NCBI GenBank assembly: GCA_025057755.1
Contig: JANWVC010000025.1
Span: 62,001-126,000, forward strand
Length of the DNA stretch: 64,000 nt
Direction of reading: 5' to 3'
Origin: Limisphaera sp.
GTDB taxonomy: Bacteria; Verrucomicrobiota; Verrucomicrobiia; Limisphaerales; Limisphaeraceae
Both the position numbers and the translations under genes were made by a program. Shown one piece after another: positions 17,548 through 25,802 of the stretch. Each line of letters begins with the position of its first letter. Position 1 is the stretch's first letter. The notes under the pieces were generated by a model, which did no database searches, was not told the DNA's origin, and worked only from the letters and a program-made list of their open reading frames with translations.

Positions 17548-18158
17548 GTTCCCGACGCACTGCGCTTGAGCGCCGCGCGGACCAGGGTCTCCACAGTCGC
17601 TTGCGGTCCCAATAAAGCGGCCGCCTCTTGGATTCGTTGCTGAGCGTCCGCAGCCTTGCAACCCAGTGCCATCAACGCCAGCACTGCGTCCTGAAGCGTT
17701 GCATCCAACCCAGTTCCCACTGAGCCTGCGCGGGCGCCTTCTGCAACTGCGGCACGAGCCATTTTGTCCTTCAGTTCGACAATGATGCGCTCTGCTGTTT
17801 TCCGGCCTACGCCAGCGATACTGGATAACGTGCGCAAATCCCCGCGAGCCACGGCCGCGCGAAACTCTGTTACGCTCAACCTACTGAGGATATTCAACGC
17901 AATTTTCGGGCCTATCCCGCTGACAGTGTGAATCAGCAAGCGGAACGTGTCCCGCTCGGCCTGGGTGAGAAAGCCATACAGTCGATGTGCGTCTTCGCGT
18001 ACCACCAACTCCGTGAGCAACCGAACCGGTTGCCCCACAGGAGACAATTTCTCATAGGTGGAGAGGGGAATGAACACTTCATAGCCCACGCCCTGTACGT
18101 CCACCACCACCTGCGTGGGCAGCGCCTCTACCAAGGTTCCGTGCAAAGATGCGATCAT
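17544..18158 (-). CDS. ruvA: Holliday junction branch migration protein RuvA
   Basis: A 204-residue protein, standard RuvA length, once started at the ATG at 18158 (MIASLHGTLVEALPTQVVVD). Domain I is an OB fold (GVGYEVFIPLSTYEKL...LYGFLTQAERDTFRLL). Domain II holds two helix-hairpin-helix motifs (VSGIGPKIALNIL and IAGVGRKTAERIIVELKDKM). Domain III is the C-terminal helical RuvB-binding domain (DAVLALMALGCKAADAQQRI). It tetramerises on Holliday junctions and loads RuvB, which is not in this window. It lies 71 bases after ruvC. Confidence 0.97.
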   Translation of the reverse strand: MIASLHGTLVEALPTQVVVDVQGVGYEVFIPLSTYEKLSPVGQPVRLLTELVVREDAHRLYGFLTQAERDTFRLLIHTVSGIGPKIALNILSRLSVTEFRAAVARGDLRTLSSIAGVGRKTAERIIVELKDKMARAAVAEGARAGSVGTGLDATLQDAVLALMALGCKAADAQQRIQEAAALLGPQATVETLVRAALKRSASGT

Positions 18159-18229
18159 GTTCTGATCAAACTCCGTCCACTGATTTGAGTTGCGTTGGTG
18201 TGCCAGAGGCCGGAAGGGCAGATGCGCGT

Positions 18230-18829
18230 TCAAATGCGTCGGCTGACCGTGGCCCACGGGTGGCAGCACGATTGCCAATGCGCCACCGCCAAAGCCAGGG
18301 CGTCCGCTTCATCAGGTCCCGGAATCGTTGTCAAGTCGAGCAGCCGGGTAACCATCCGCGCTACAGCTTGCTTGCCGGCTGCACCATGTCCTGTGATGGC
18401 CAATTTGACTCTCCGGGGCGGGATTTCGTAAATTTCCAAGCCCGCCCCGGCCAGCACCCCGAGCGCAGCACCGCGCGCTTCTCCCATGACCAAAGCTGTG
18501 CGGACATTCCGCGCATGGAATAGGCCTTCCAGCACCGCCACTTGGGGGCGATGTTGAGCAACGAGCTCGTGCAAGGTCCTGACGAGGGTGGCCAAACAGG
18601 CCGTGCGCGACCAGTCCCTGGGACACCGGACCACACCAAAGGCGACAGCATGCAGGTGGTCTGCCTTTCGTTCCACCAGGCCATAACCGGTGCCGCGCAG
18701 GGAAGGGTCCAAACCCAACACCACGCCTTCCGGCGTGCCGTGGCTTGAAACCGCTTGCGGCGCCGACCGTTCTTTTTGCCGACGCAATCGTGCCTCCAGC
18801 TCGGCATATGCTCGTGACGAAATGCCCAC
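18230..18829 (-). CDS. ruvC: Crossover junction endodeoxyribonuclease RuvC
   Basis: RNase H-fold resolvase. The catalytic acidic residues are all present: Asp in GLDPSLRGTGYGLVE, Glu in AVLEGLFHARNVRTALVMGE, and the Asp pair in PGPDEADALALAVAHW. The linking GAALGVLAGAGLEIYEIPPR also matches. I give a GTG start at 18829, which leaves an unusual ~35-residue basic leader before the catalytic fold; the true start is uncertain. The 442-residue ORF from 19558 is an artefact reading antisense-phase over the neighbouring gene. ruvC precedes ruvA in the same direction. Confidence 0.92.
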   Translation of the reverse strand: MGISSRAYAELEARLRRQKERSAPQAVSSHGTPEGVVLGLDPSLRGTGYGLVERKADHLHAVAFGVVRCPRDWSRTACLATLVRTLHELVAQHRPQVAVLEGLFHARNVRTALVMGEARGAALGVLAGAGLEIYEIPPRRVKLAITGHGAAGKQAVARMVTRLLDLTTIPGPDEADALALAVAHWQSCCHPWATVSRRI

Positions 18830-18918
18830 GGACGACAGTTTGCCACTGGGTGGCTTATTCTCCAATGGGAAATCCACGCATAGCCCGCCGAATGCGAAGA
18901 AGCCGGACGCCCCGTCTA

Positions 18919-20250
18919 TCAAGTGAACATCCAGCGGCACAACCAAACCGAGGTGAACATCGCCACAAGGTCCGTGATCATACCGGCCCACAACGCATGC
19001 CGGATTCGGTTTACTCCCACGGCGCCGAAGTAAACCGCCAACACATAGAAGGTTGTTTCTGTACTGCCGTACAGGGTGCCTGCCATCCGCGCTAGGAGAC
19101 TGTCCGGCCCGTGCGTTTGCACCAGCTCCGTAAACACGCCCAGCGCTCCACTCCCGCTTAGGGGTCGGACCAGCGCCAACGGCAAAAGTTCCGGAGGAAA
19201 ACCTAGCCAGGCCAGTATCGGCCCCAAAATCCGCGTCAGCCATTCCACGCCCCCTGCGGCGCGAAACATGCCAACCGCAACGAGCATGGCCACAAGGTAG
19301 GGCAGAATCCGAACGGCAACTCGCAGGCCTTGTCGGGCACCTCGCACAAACTCTTCGTACACGCGCACTCCCCGCAATGCGGCATAAAGCGGGAAAAACG
19401 CCAGCAGAAACGGCACGCTCAGCAGGGACACTGCGCGCAATCCCCGAACGGCCCAAGGATGCTCCGCATGGGAGATCGGACCTGCTCCTCCCCACAGGTG
19501 AGCCAGGAAAAGACCTAGGAAGAATAACGCCAGCAGAGTTAAGGCGCCACGTGCCCACCTCGTTAGCGGACGCAGCTCAGGGACCGGACCTTGCGCCGAT
19601 GGTATCTCCACGGCTGCAATCGGTGCTCCTTTCAGCCGGGATTGCGGAGAAGACTCCGTAGGGATGCGGAACCAGGGTAGTCGTTCGAGCAGGCGGGCCG
19701 CGGTCACGGCCGTGAGTGCACTGCAAAAGGTTGCCACCAGCGCTGTTCCCACGATCGCCGTGGGCTCGCGGGCCTGATGCGCGGCCAACACCGAAATGGC
19801 CGTCACGGGAATGAGCTGAAGAGAACCCGTGTTTATTGCCAGAAACGTGCACATCGCATTGCTGGCCGTCCCTGGATTCGGATTGAGCCGCGCCAGTTCC
19901 TGCATGGCGCGCAATCCGAGCGGTGTGGCGGCGTTGCCCAATCCCAGCATATTCGCGGCCATGTTCATAATCATGGCACCCAAAGCAGGATCCCCCGCCG
20001 GCACGTCCGGGAAGAGCCGTCGCATCAACGGTTGAAGCAGAGCGGCCAGTGCGCGAATGAGGCCGGCCCGTTCCGCAAGACGTAAGATGCCCAACCACAA
20101 TGCCAACAGCCCGACCAATGGCAGCGCCACTTCCATGACGGCGACTCGGGCCAATTCCAGTGCTCGTGCGGTCAACACCTCCAATCGACCGGTGCATCCC
20201 GCCAACAACACCGACCCGAGAAGCATTCCTAGCCAGATCCAGTTCAACAT
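18919..20250 (-). CDS. Fused SpmA-SpmB nucleoside-recognition (Gate) membrane protein
   Basis: A 443-residue polytopic protein joining two Gate/nucleoside-recognition domains. The N-terminal half is SpmA-like: NMAANMLGLGNAATPLGLRA, then NAMCTFLAINTGSLQLIPVT. The C-terminal half is SpmB-like: LPYLVAMLVAVGMFRAAGGV, LVRPLSGSGALGVFTELVQT and GSTETTFYVLAVYFGAVGVN. In Bacillus these two are separate spore-maturation proteins of unclear transport role. The organism shows no sign of sporulation here, so it is probably a small-molecule carrier or channel. Start at the ATG at 20250 has GGAG upstream. Confidence 0.88.
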   Translation of the reverse strand: MLNWIWLGMLLGSVLLAGCTGRLEVLTARALELARVAVMEVALPLVGLLALWLGILRLAERAGLIRALAALLQPLMRRLFPDVPAGDPALGAMIMNMAANMLGLGNAATPLGLRAMQELARLNPNPGTASNAMCTFLAINTGSLQLIPVTAISVLAAHQAREPTAIVGTALVATFCSALTAVTAARLLERLPWFRIPTESSPQSRLKGAPIAAVEIPSAQGPVPELRPLTRWARGALTLLALFFLGLFLAHLWGGAGPISHAEHPWAVRGLRAVSLLSVPFLLAFFPLYAALRGVRVYEEFVRGARQGLRVAVRILPYLVAMLVAVGMFRAAGGVEWLTRILGPILAWLGFPPELLPLALVRPLSGSGALGVFTELVQTHGPDSLLARMAGTLYGSTETTFYVLAVYFGAVGVNRIRHALWAGMITDLVAMFTSVWLCRWMFT

Positions 20251-20297
20251 ACAAATTGCTCCACGCGCGTTCGCTTGCTGGGCTGTTCGTCTCGAAG

Positions 20298-21254
20298 TCA
20301 GTTCGGTGCCAGTCCGAGCCAATTCAGCCCCCACTGAATCCACCAGGGGATGGTCACCAGACTGACCAGCGATGTGCTGAGTACAACTTGCATCGCTGTG
20401 GGGACGTGTCCCCCGTAGTGCCGGGCCATGACAATAGGGAAAACCGCCGCCGGCATGGCGGATTCCAACACAAGCACGCGTTGCAATTCAGGGCTGATTG
20501 GCAACCAACGGGCCATGGCCAGGAACAACCAGGGCAAAAGTCCCAGTCGTATGCAAACCGCTACTGCCATGACCCTCCAGCCAACTCTGACGCGGCATTC
20601 GCCGAGTTCGTCTGCGATGACTGCTCCAATCAACAAGAGCGCCGTCGGCACGGCGCATTGGCCCAACCAGTGAAGGCCCGTGCGGAAAGGTCCGGGGATC
20701 CATGCATGGCCCTGCCACACGTTCACGAGCAGAGCCGCGACCACCGCGATCAACGGGGGATTGAGCACTCGACGCCACGGCAGCCGGCAGGTCCTGCCAG
20801 ACAGCCCTGCGACTCCCAACGTCCACAGAGCGACCTCCACACCGGTCATGTACAAGAACAACACCCCGGCTGTGGAGGTGTCGAAGAGCAACAAACAGAG
20901 GGGCAGAGGGATGTACCCGTAGTTGTGCAGAGCAACTGAAACCCGAAATGTACGTGCAGCCACTGGATCTTTCAGCCCGTGCCAACGGCACGCCAGATGT
21001 GCGACGAAAAGGCTCAGGCCCACTGTCAGAAAACCGCTCGCCGGCGCCCACCATACGTTTTGCCACCGATGCAGCGCGGCATTGCCCAAGGCTGAATCGA
21101 GGATCAGGCAGGGCACGAAAATTGAAAGCGTCAGACGCAACAAACTGGCATCTGCATCCCGGCTCAACCATTCGCGCTGCCGCAACCAGAACCCGCAACC
21201 GATCAGCCCAAACACGGGCAGGACGGCTTCCACAATCGTTCGGTATGTGTTCAT
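20298..21254 (-). CDS. AEC (auxin efflux carrier) family transporter
   Basis: A 318-residue integral membrane protein with about ten hydrophobic helices and the AEC-family pattern. An N-terminal VFGLIGCGFWLRQREW is followed by RLTLSIFVPCLILDSAL, and a C-terminal half by the conserved PTALLLIGAVIADE and LESAMPAAVFPIVMARHYGG. AEC proteins are secondary exporters or importers of organic acids such as malate; the substrate cannot be read from sequence. It lies 47 bases ahead of the SpmAB gene on the minus strand and 8 bases after the upstream unknown gene, so probably in one operon. Confidence 0.85.
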   Translation of the reverse strand: MNTYRTIVEAVLPVFGLIGCGFWLRQREWLSRDADASLLRLTLSIFVPCLILDSALGNAALHRWQNVWWAPASGFLTVGLSLFVAHLACRWHGLKDPVAARTFRVSVALHNYGYIPLPLCLLLFDTSTAGVLFLYMTGVEVALWTLGVAGLSGRTCRLPWRRVLNPPLIAVVAALLVNVWQGHAWIPGPFRTGLHWLGQCAVPTALLLIGAVIADELGECRVRVGWRVMAVAVCIRLGLLPWLFLAMARWLPISPELQRVLVLESAMPAAVFPIVMARHYGGHVPTAMQVVLSTSLVSLVTIPWWIQWGLNWLGLAPN

Positions 21255-21262
21255 GAAGCCCT

Positions 21263-21850
21263 TTAGACAGAGTCGGCCGAAATGCGAAAGCCATCCGCCC
21301 CGAGGAAAACCAACAACACCGTTTCAAATTCGATTTGTTGCAGTGCCCGGGCATGTCGAATTAGAGCCGGGTCGCCCGCTGCAAGCACCGCTCCAATCAA
21401 GTCCACAAACTCAAATGGATTCCATACACCTTCACGAATCAAACGCTCGCTCCATGATTCCAAGCCGGATTGACGAAACCATGGCCGGGTTCGCTGAGAC
21501 AGTGTCCTCAAGGCGCGGTGCGAGCCGGTCCGGCGCCACCAGTACTTGGCATTCCAAGGATCCGGCTCGCGTCGGTGCACGAAGGCGTGCACCAGCCATC
21601 CATCCGGGGTTTGACTCTCCTGCACCCGTTCATGGGCCGCTTCCCAGTGATCATGCCACAGCAGGATGAGAGCTTGAAGGGCACGATAATCCACCGCTGA
21701 GGCCGGGAGTGCCTGCTGCAATGGTATCCAGCGGGCTTCCAATGCTGCCAAAGATTCTGTCCCCGTGCGGGGCCGTACAATCAGCTCAGCCGGCTCTGGC
21801 GTGGCCAGCAATGACAGCCAAGCCTCCACTCCCATGGATTGGTCTTTCAT
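21263..21850 (-). CDS. Conserved-looking hypothetical protein (195 aa)
   Basis: I do not recognise a named family. The start at 21850 overlaps the nnr stop as ATGA, so it is translationally coupled to NAD(P)H-hydrate repair. The protein is cytoplasmic-looking: no signal peptide and no membrane helix. It is mainly helical and rich in Trp and His. The central segment GWLVHAFVHRREPDPWNAKYWWRRTG looks like a conserved active or binding patch (HAF.HR.E.D..NA.YW..R.G) that I associate with short unknown proteins in Acidobacteria-type genomes, but this is recall without a search. Confidence 0.6.
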   Translation of the reverse strand: MKDQSMGVEAWLSLLATPEPAELIVRPRTGTESLAALEARWIPLQQALPASAVDYRALQALILLWHDHWEAAHERVQESQTPDGWLVHAFVHRREPDPWNAKYWWRRTGSHRALRTLSQRTRPWFRQSGLESWSERLIREGVWNPFEFVDLIGAVLAAGDPALIRHARALQQIEFETVLLVFLGADGFRISADSV

Positions 21851-23298
21851 GCGTGTAGGAAATGAGTCGCGTCGTTTTTCTCGAAGGGGGAAACCTGTCC
21901 CAAACGGGCGACCAGGTCCTCGACGATCCACGATGGATGAACGGCACCGAGATGGTCTGCCACAGCGCCGTGCTGCCAGACAGCATAGCGAACGAGTTGG
22001 CAAAGATCCTGTTGCAAGAGGGGCTGGGCCAGGAACCCAGCCAAGTACCCCGCCAGCACGTCCCCACTCCCACCCTGTGCCAGACCGGGGTTACCACTGC
22101 AGTTCACATACACGGGTCCGGTGCTGCGGCCGATCAGAGTCTGGTGCCCCTTTAATACTACCCAGGCATGTCCGTACTGTTCCGACAGCTTGCGCAGCGC
22201 GCTGACGCGATCTGCTTGAACCTCTGCCGGGCTGCAGCGGAGCAAACGCGCTGCTTCCCCTGGATGCGGCGTTAACACGCGAATCCGACAAGCAGGTACA
22301 GCACCGGCTGGCAACCAGTCCAACGCACTGGCGTCCACCACAACGGGCTCAGTAGCTTCTTGCCAGATTTGAACCACAGTTTCTATTAACTCGCGAGACA
22401 CGTCGGTCCCGGCCAGCCCAGGACCGATCAACCACGCCGTGAGTCGTTCCGGAGGACGAGAATCCGGTAACCACGGTCGAACCATGACCGCCTGCAATTG
22501 ACCGGCTACAGCCGCATACGCCTGCGGAGTGGTGCAAAGTGTGATCAGTCCCGGACGTGCCCGTTGAGCCGCGCGGGCTGTCAGTACAGCAGCCCCATGG
22601 TACCCCAGACTACCGGCTAGGATGGCTAGGTGCCCAAACGTGCCTTTGTGAGCCCCAACGGGACGCAGGGGGGGCCATGCTTCGAAGTCCCCGGGCAACG
22701 TCCATTGCAAATCCTCTCCGATCGGGCAGGGGATCAGTCCAATATCCGGAATCACCTCCAACCGGCCCGTATGCACGGCTGCGGCAGGGTGTAAAAGCCC
22801 GCGCTTGGGGGCGCCCAAGGTGAGTGTAACGGCGGCGGATACGGCCGCTCCGCGGACCTCACCTGAATCTGCATCCAAACCAGAAGGGACATCCACGGAG
22901 ACCACTCGTCTGGAGGCCACGTTAATTCGTTCGATGAAGTGGCGCCACGCCTCATTTAAGGGACGATTCAGCCCGATGCCAAACAGTCCATCCAAGATCC
23001 AGCGCGGTTGTTGAGCTAGCGCCGCCTCCAACGCGGCCAGCGCCTGAGCGGGATCCTGGACTTCCAATAAGGTGACTGTTCGGCCTTGCAAATGCGGGAC
23101 GGTGGCCCGGGCATCATCGCCATTATGACCCTTGCCTGCGAGGACAAGAATCGAATCCCCGAGCCGCGAGTGCCGCAGCAGCCACGATGCAAGTTTTTCG
23201 CCCACCCGGGCAATGACCTCTGCTTGTGTGCGGCCGGCGGCCCAACTGGCCTCCTCCCACTGGCGCATCTGTGCCACACTTAAGACCGGTACTGGCAT
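21847..23298 (-). CDS. nnr: Bifunctional NAD(P)H-hydrate epimerase / ADP-dependent dehydratase
   Basis: A metabolite-repair enzyme that recycles hydrated NAD(P)H. The N-terminal YjeF epimerase domain (about 1-210) has VLAGKGHNGDDARATV, WILDGLFGIGLNRPL and VSVDVPSGLDADSGEVRGAA. The C-terminal ribokinase-like dehydratase domain (about 215-483) has HKGTFGHLAILAGSLGYHGA, LTPHPGEAARLL, VVLKGHQTLIG and NPGLAQGGSGDVLAGYLAGF, the last with the catalytic Asp. The start at 23298 gives the usual ~480-500 residues; the 575-residue ORF adds a non-homologous leader. Confidence 0.95.
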   Translation of the reverse strand: MPVPVLSVAQMRQWEEASWAAGRTQAEVIARVGEKLASWLLRHSRLGDSILVLAGKGHNGDDARATVPHLQGRTVTLLEVQDPAQALAALEAALAQQPRWILDGLFGIGLNRPLNEAWRHFIERINVASRRVVSVDVPSGLDADSGEVRGAAVSAAVTLTLGAPKRGLLHPAAAVHTGRLEVIPDIGLIPCPIGEDLQWTLPGDFEAWPPLRPVGAHKGTFGHLAILAGSLGYHGAAVLTARAAQRARPGLITLCTTPQAYAAVAGQLQAVMVRPWLPDSRPPERLTAWLIGPGLAGTDVSRELIETVVQIWQEATEPVVVDASALDWLPAGAVPACRIRVLTPHPGEAARLLRCSPAEVQADRVSALRKLSEQYGHAWVVLKGHQTLIGRSTGPVYVNCSGNPGLAQGGSGDVLAGYLAGFLAQPLLQQDLCQLVRYAVWQHGAVADHLGAVHPSWIVEDLVARLGQVSPFEKNDATHFLHA

Positions 23299-23564
23299 AG
23301 GCTTGCTCGATGGGGCACTTGGTTCCTTCCTATTCCGTCGGTTCGCATCATTCCATCTCGATGGAGTGACTGATGAGCCGCATGGTCCGCAGAGACCGTA
23401 TGCGATCCGTTTGCTGGCTTTGTAGCGGGGTCCACTCGCGGACACAAGGCTGGTGAGACGGCCGGGGAAAAGGGCGCGGATGTGGCATCTGGGTTGGGCG
23501 CGTTCGGCCCGCTGGTCGGAGGCAGCTTGTTCTATGGCAAATCGGCCGGGGCCGCTGCTGCGGC

Positions 23565-25802
23565 TCAAGCGCACGCAGGCATAATAGCTGTTGAGGTCGG
23601 CCCTGACGAATTATTTGGATGGCCGGTCTCCCTCAAGCACCGATCGATCGCTTCAAACAGCGCTCGCGGATGATACGGTTTGGAGAGAAAAATCGTACCG
23701 GGCTGGCGTTCCAATGTCTCACGCACAATGTCCGGGCTGTAGCCGCTGGTGTAAATGACCTTCAGCTCGGGGTTCAAACATTGCAGGGTCTGGGCCAGGT
23801 CATAGCCGTTCATGCGACCGGGCATCACCACATCCGTCAGCAGCAGGTCCGGAACCGCGCCGGATGTTTCCCACAGCCGCATGGCTTCGTCCGCGTCGGT
23901 GGCTTTGAGCACACGATAGCCCCGGCGTTTCAACAACTCGGCTGTCAGATCGCGAACCGGGATTTCGTCTTCCACGAGAAGGATAATCGGCCCTTGGCCT
24001 TGTGCGACGCCACAGCCCAGATTTGCGGAAGCCGCACAAGAAAGCTGAGGCGCAGCCGGGGATGACCCGTCCTGGCCCGCCGTTGCCTCGACCGGAGCTA
24101 CCGGCAAGTACACGCGGAACGTGCTGCCTTCGCCAGGTCGGGTGCGCACTTCCACCCAGCCTTCATGCTGTTTAACGATGCCATGCACTGTGGACAGTCC
24201 CAACCCCGTGGCCCGGCCGAGCCCTTTGGTGGTAAAAAACGGGTCAAAAATGCGTGGCAAAACCTCGGGCGCAATCCCGCAACCGTGATCGGTGACTTCA
24301 AACCAGACGAAGGAACCGGGTCGGGCATCCGGGGTCTTGGCGGCGGTTTCAGGTGTCACGTCCGCGCAACCGGTAGTTATCTCAATCGTATCGCCATTGG
24401 GTGCGGCGTCGCGGGCATTTAACAAGAGTTGCAACAGCACTTGTTCGAGGCCATGCGGGTCGGCCAGAACAGGGGGCAGCGCTGCAGCCGTCCGAAAACG
24501 CACGTTGTGGCGGTCGCCCAGGCTACCGGCCAATAATGGAACCATTCGCTGAAGCGTTTCGGCCAAATCCAACGGCCGGGGCTGCAGCCACTGGCGACGG
24601 CTAAAAGCCAGTAACTGTTGAGTCAGCCGCGCAGCTCGCTGAGCATACTCCGTGGTTCGCTCTAGCAGCGCTGCCTGCAGGGCCGGATTTACGTCGCCGC
24701 TTTGGAGCAAGGAAATGTTGCCAAGGATTACCGTGAGAATGTTGTTGAACTCATGTGCAATGCCGGCAGTGAGTTGTCCGACTGCCTCAAGCTTTTGCGT
24801 TTGCCGCAGTTGTTCCTCCAGCCGGACCTGAGCGGTAATGTCTTCGGCTGCCAGTAACAGACAGGTTTCTTGGCCCAGCGAGACCGGTTGGGAACTGAGT
24901 AACACACGCCGCTCTTGACCATCAGGACGCTTGCACAAACAGGATTCCTGCCGGAGTGGCCTTTGCAGATCGAGGGTCACCGGGGCGGGTGCCGGTCCTT
25001 GGGTTACCCATTCTACCGGGGATGCCGACGCTGCCAGTAGTTCCGTGCGCGACACGCCGCACAGCTCCACAAATGCCGGGTTCGCGTCCACAAACCGGAA
25101 AGGTTCGAGCCGCAACAATGCCAGCGGAACGGGACTGAACTCAAAAGCACGACTGAAACGGGCTTCACTCTCGCGCAGGGCGACCTCCGCACGCAACCGC
25201 TGTGCAACCTCGCGCTGCAATTCTGCATTTGCTGCCACCAACTCGGCAGTGCGTTGTTGGACCAGACGGTCAAGGTCTGCAATGCAGAGTCGCGCTTGCT
25301 TTGCCAGCTCCCATTTCCGGGTCAGGGCGTGCGCCAGTTGCAGCACCTCGATGGTTTCGAACGGTTTTTTCAGAATGAGTAGACTGTCGGTCTGGCCCAA
25401 TCGCCGTACAAAATCATCCCAAGCATAATCTGAATGTGCTGTGCAAATGACCGCTTGTAAATCCGGTGCCACTTGCCATAGGTGCTCCAAAGTTTCGACT
25501 CCATCCCAACCGGGAGGCATGCGCACATCCACGAATGCCAGTTGGTACGGATCCCCCTCCTGCAGCGCTCGTTCGACCATCGCCAGGGCCTCCTGACCCT
25601 GGTGAGCCGATTCAACGCGGAACGTCACTTGGAGCGAGCTCTCTTCCGGTTCCCCAAACAGGGCAGCTTCGGCTGCTTCCAGTTCCACGGAGCGAGCGGT
25701 GCCAACTTGACCGCAGAGGATCTTGCGAAAATCGGCGTGGATCGCCGGATTATCGTCCACCACTAAGATCCGCGGGGCCTTGGCTGAAGGGGAGGCGCTC
25801 AT
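23565..25802 (-). CDS. Hybrid sensor kinase: receiver - PAS - histidine kinase - receiver
   Basis: A 745-residue soluble signalling protein. The N-terminal receiver has ILVVDDNPAIHADF and phospho-acceptor Asp92 in AFVDVRMPP. A coiled coil and PAS domain come next (SRAFEFSPVPLALLRLEPF). The HisKA H-box is GQLTAGIAHEFNNILTVILG. The HATPase has the N-box LLLNARDAAPNG, G1 TDHGCGIAP, F-box FDPFFTTKG and G2 TGLGLSTVHGIV. The C-terminal receiver has ILLVEDEIPVRDL and Asp in LLTDVVMPG. No DNA-binding output exists. It overlaps the upstream sensor kinase as ATGA, so the two likely form one phosphorelay. Confidence 0.93.
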   Translation of the reverse strand: MSASPSAKAPRILVVDDNPAIHADFRKILCGQVGTARSVELEAAEAALFGEPEESSLQVTFRVESAHQGQEALAMVERALQEGDPYQLAFVDVRMPPGWDGVETLEHLWQVAPDLQAVICTAHSDYAWDDFVRRLGQTDSLLILKKPFETIEVLQLAHALTRKWELAKQARLCIADLDRLVQQRTAELVAANAELQREVAQRLRAEVALRESEARFSRAFEFSPVPLALLRLEPFRFVDANPAFVELCGVSRTELLAASASPVEWVTQGPAPAPVTLDLQRPLRQESCLCKRPDGQERRVLLSSQPVSLGQETCLLLAAEDITAQVRLEEQLRQTQKLEAVGQLTAGIAHEFNNILTVILGNISLLQSGDVNPALQAALLERTTEYAQRAARLTQQLLAFSRRQWLQPRPLDLAETLQRMVPLLAGSLGDRHNVRFRTAAALPPVLADPHGLEQVLLQLLLNARDAAPNGDTIEITTGCADVTPETAAKTPDARPGSFVWFEVTDHGCGIAPEVLPRIFDPFFTTKGLGRATGLGLSTVHGIVKQHEGWVEVRTRPGEGSTFRVYLPVAPVEATAGQDGSSPAAPQLSCAASANLGCGVAQGQGPIILLVEDEIPVRDLTAELLKRRGYRVLKATDADEAMRLWETSGAVPDLLLTDVVMPGRMNGYDLAQTLQCLNPELKVIYTSGYSPDIVRETLERQPGTIFLSKPYHPRALFEAIDRCLRETGHPNNSSGPTSTAIMPACA

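Noticed and set aside
18830-19558. Upstream part of the 442-codon minus ORF containing ruvC
   Set aside because: It overlaps the SpmA-SpmB gene in another frame and resembles no domain; only the ruvC part is real.
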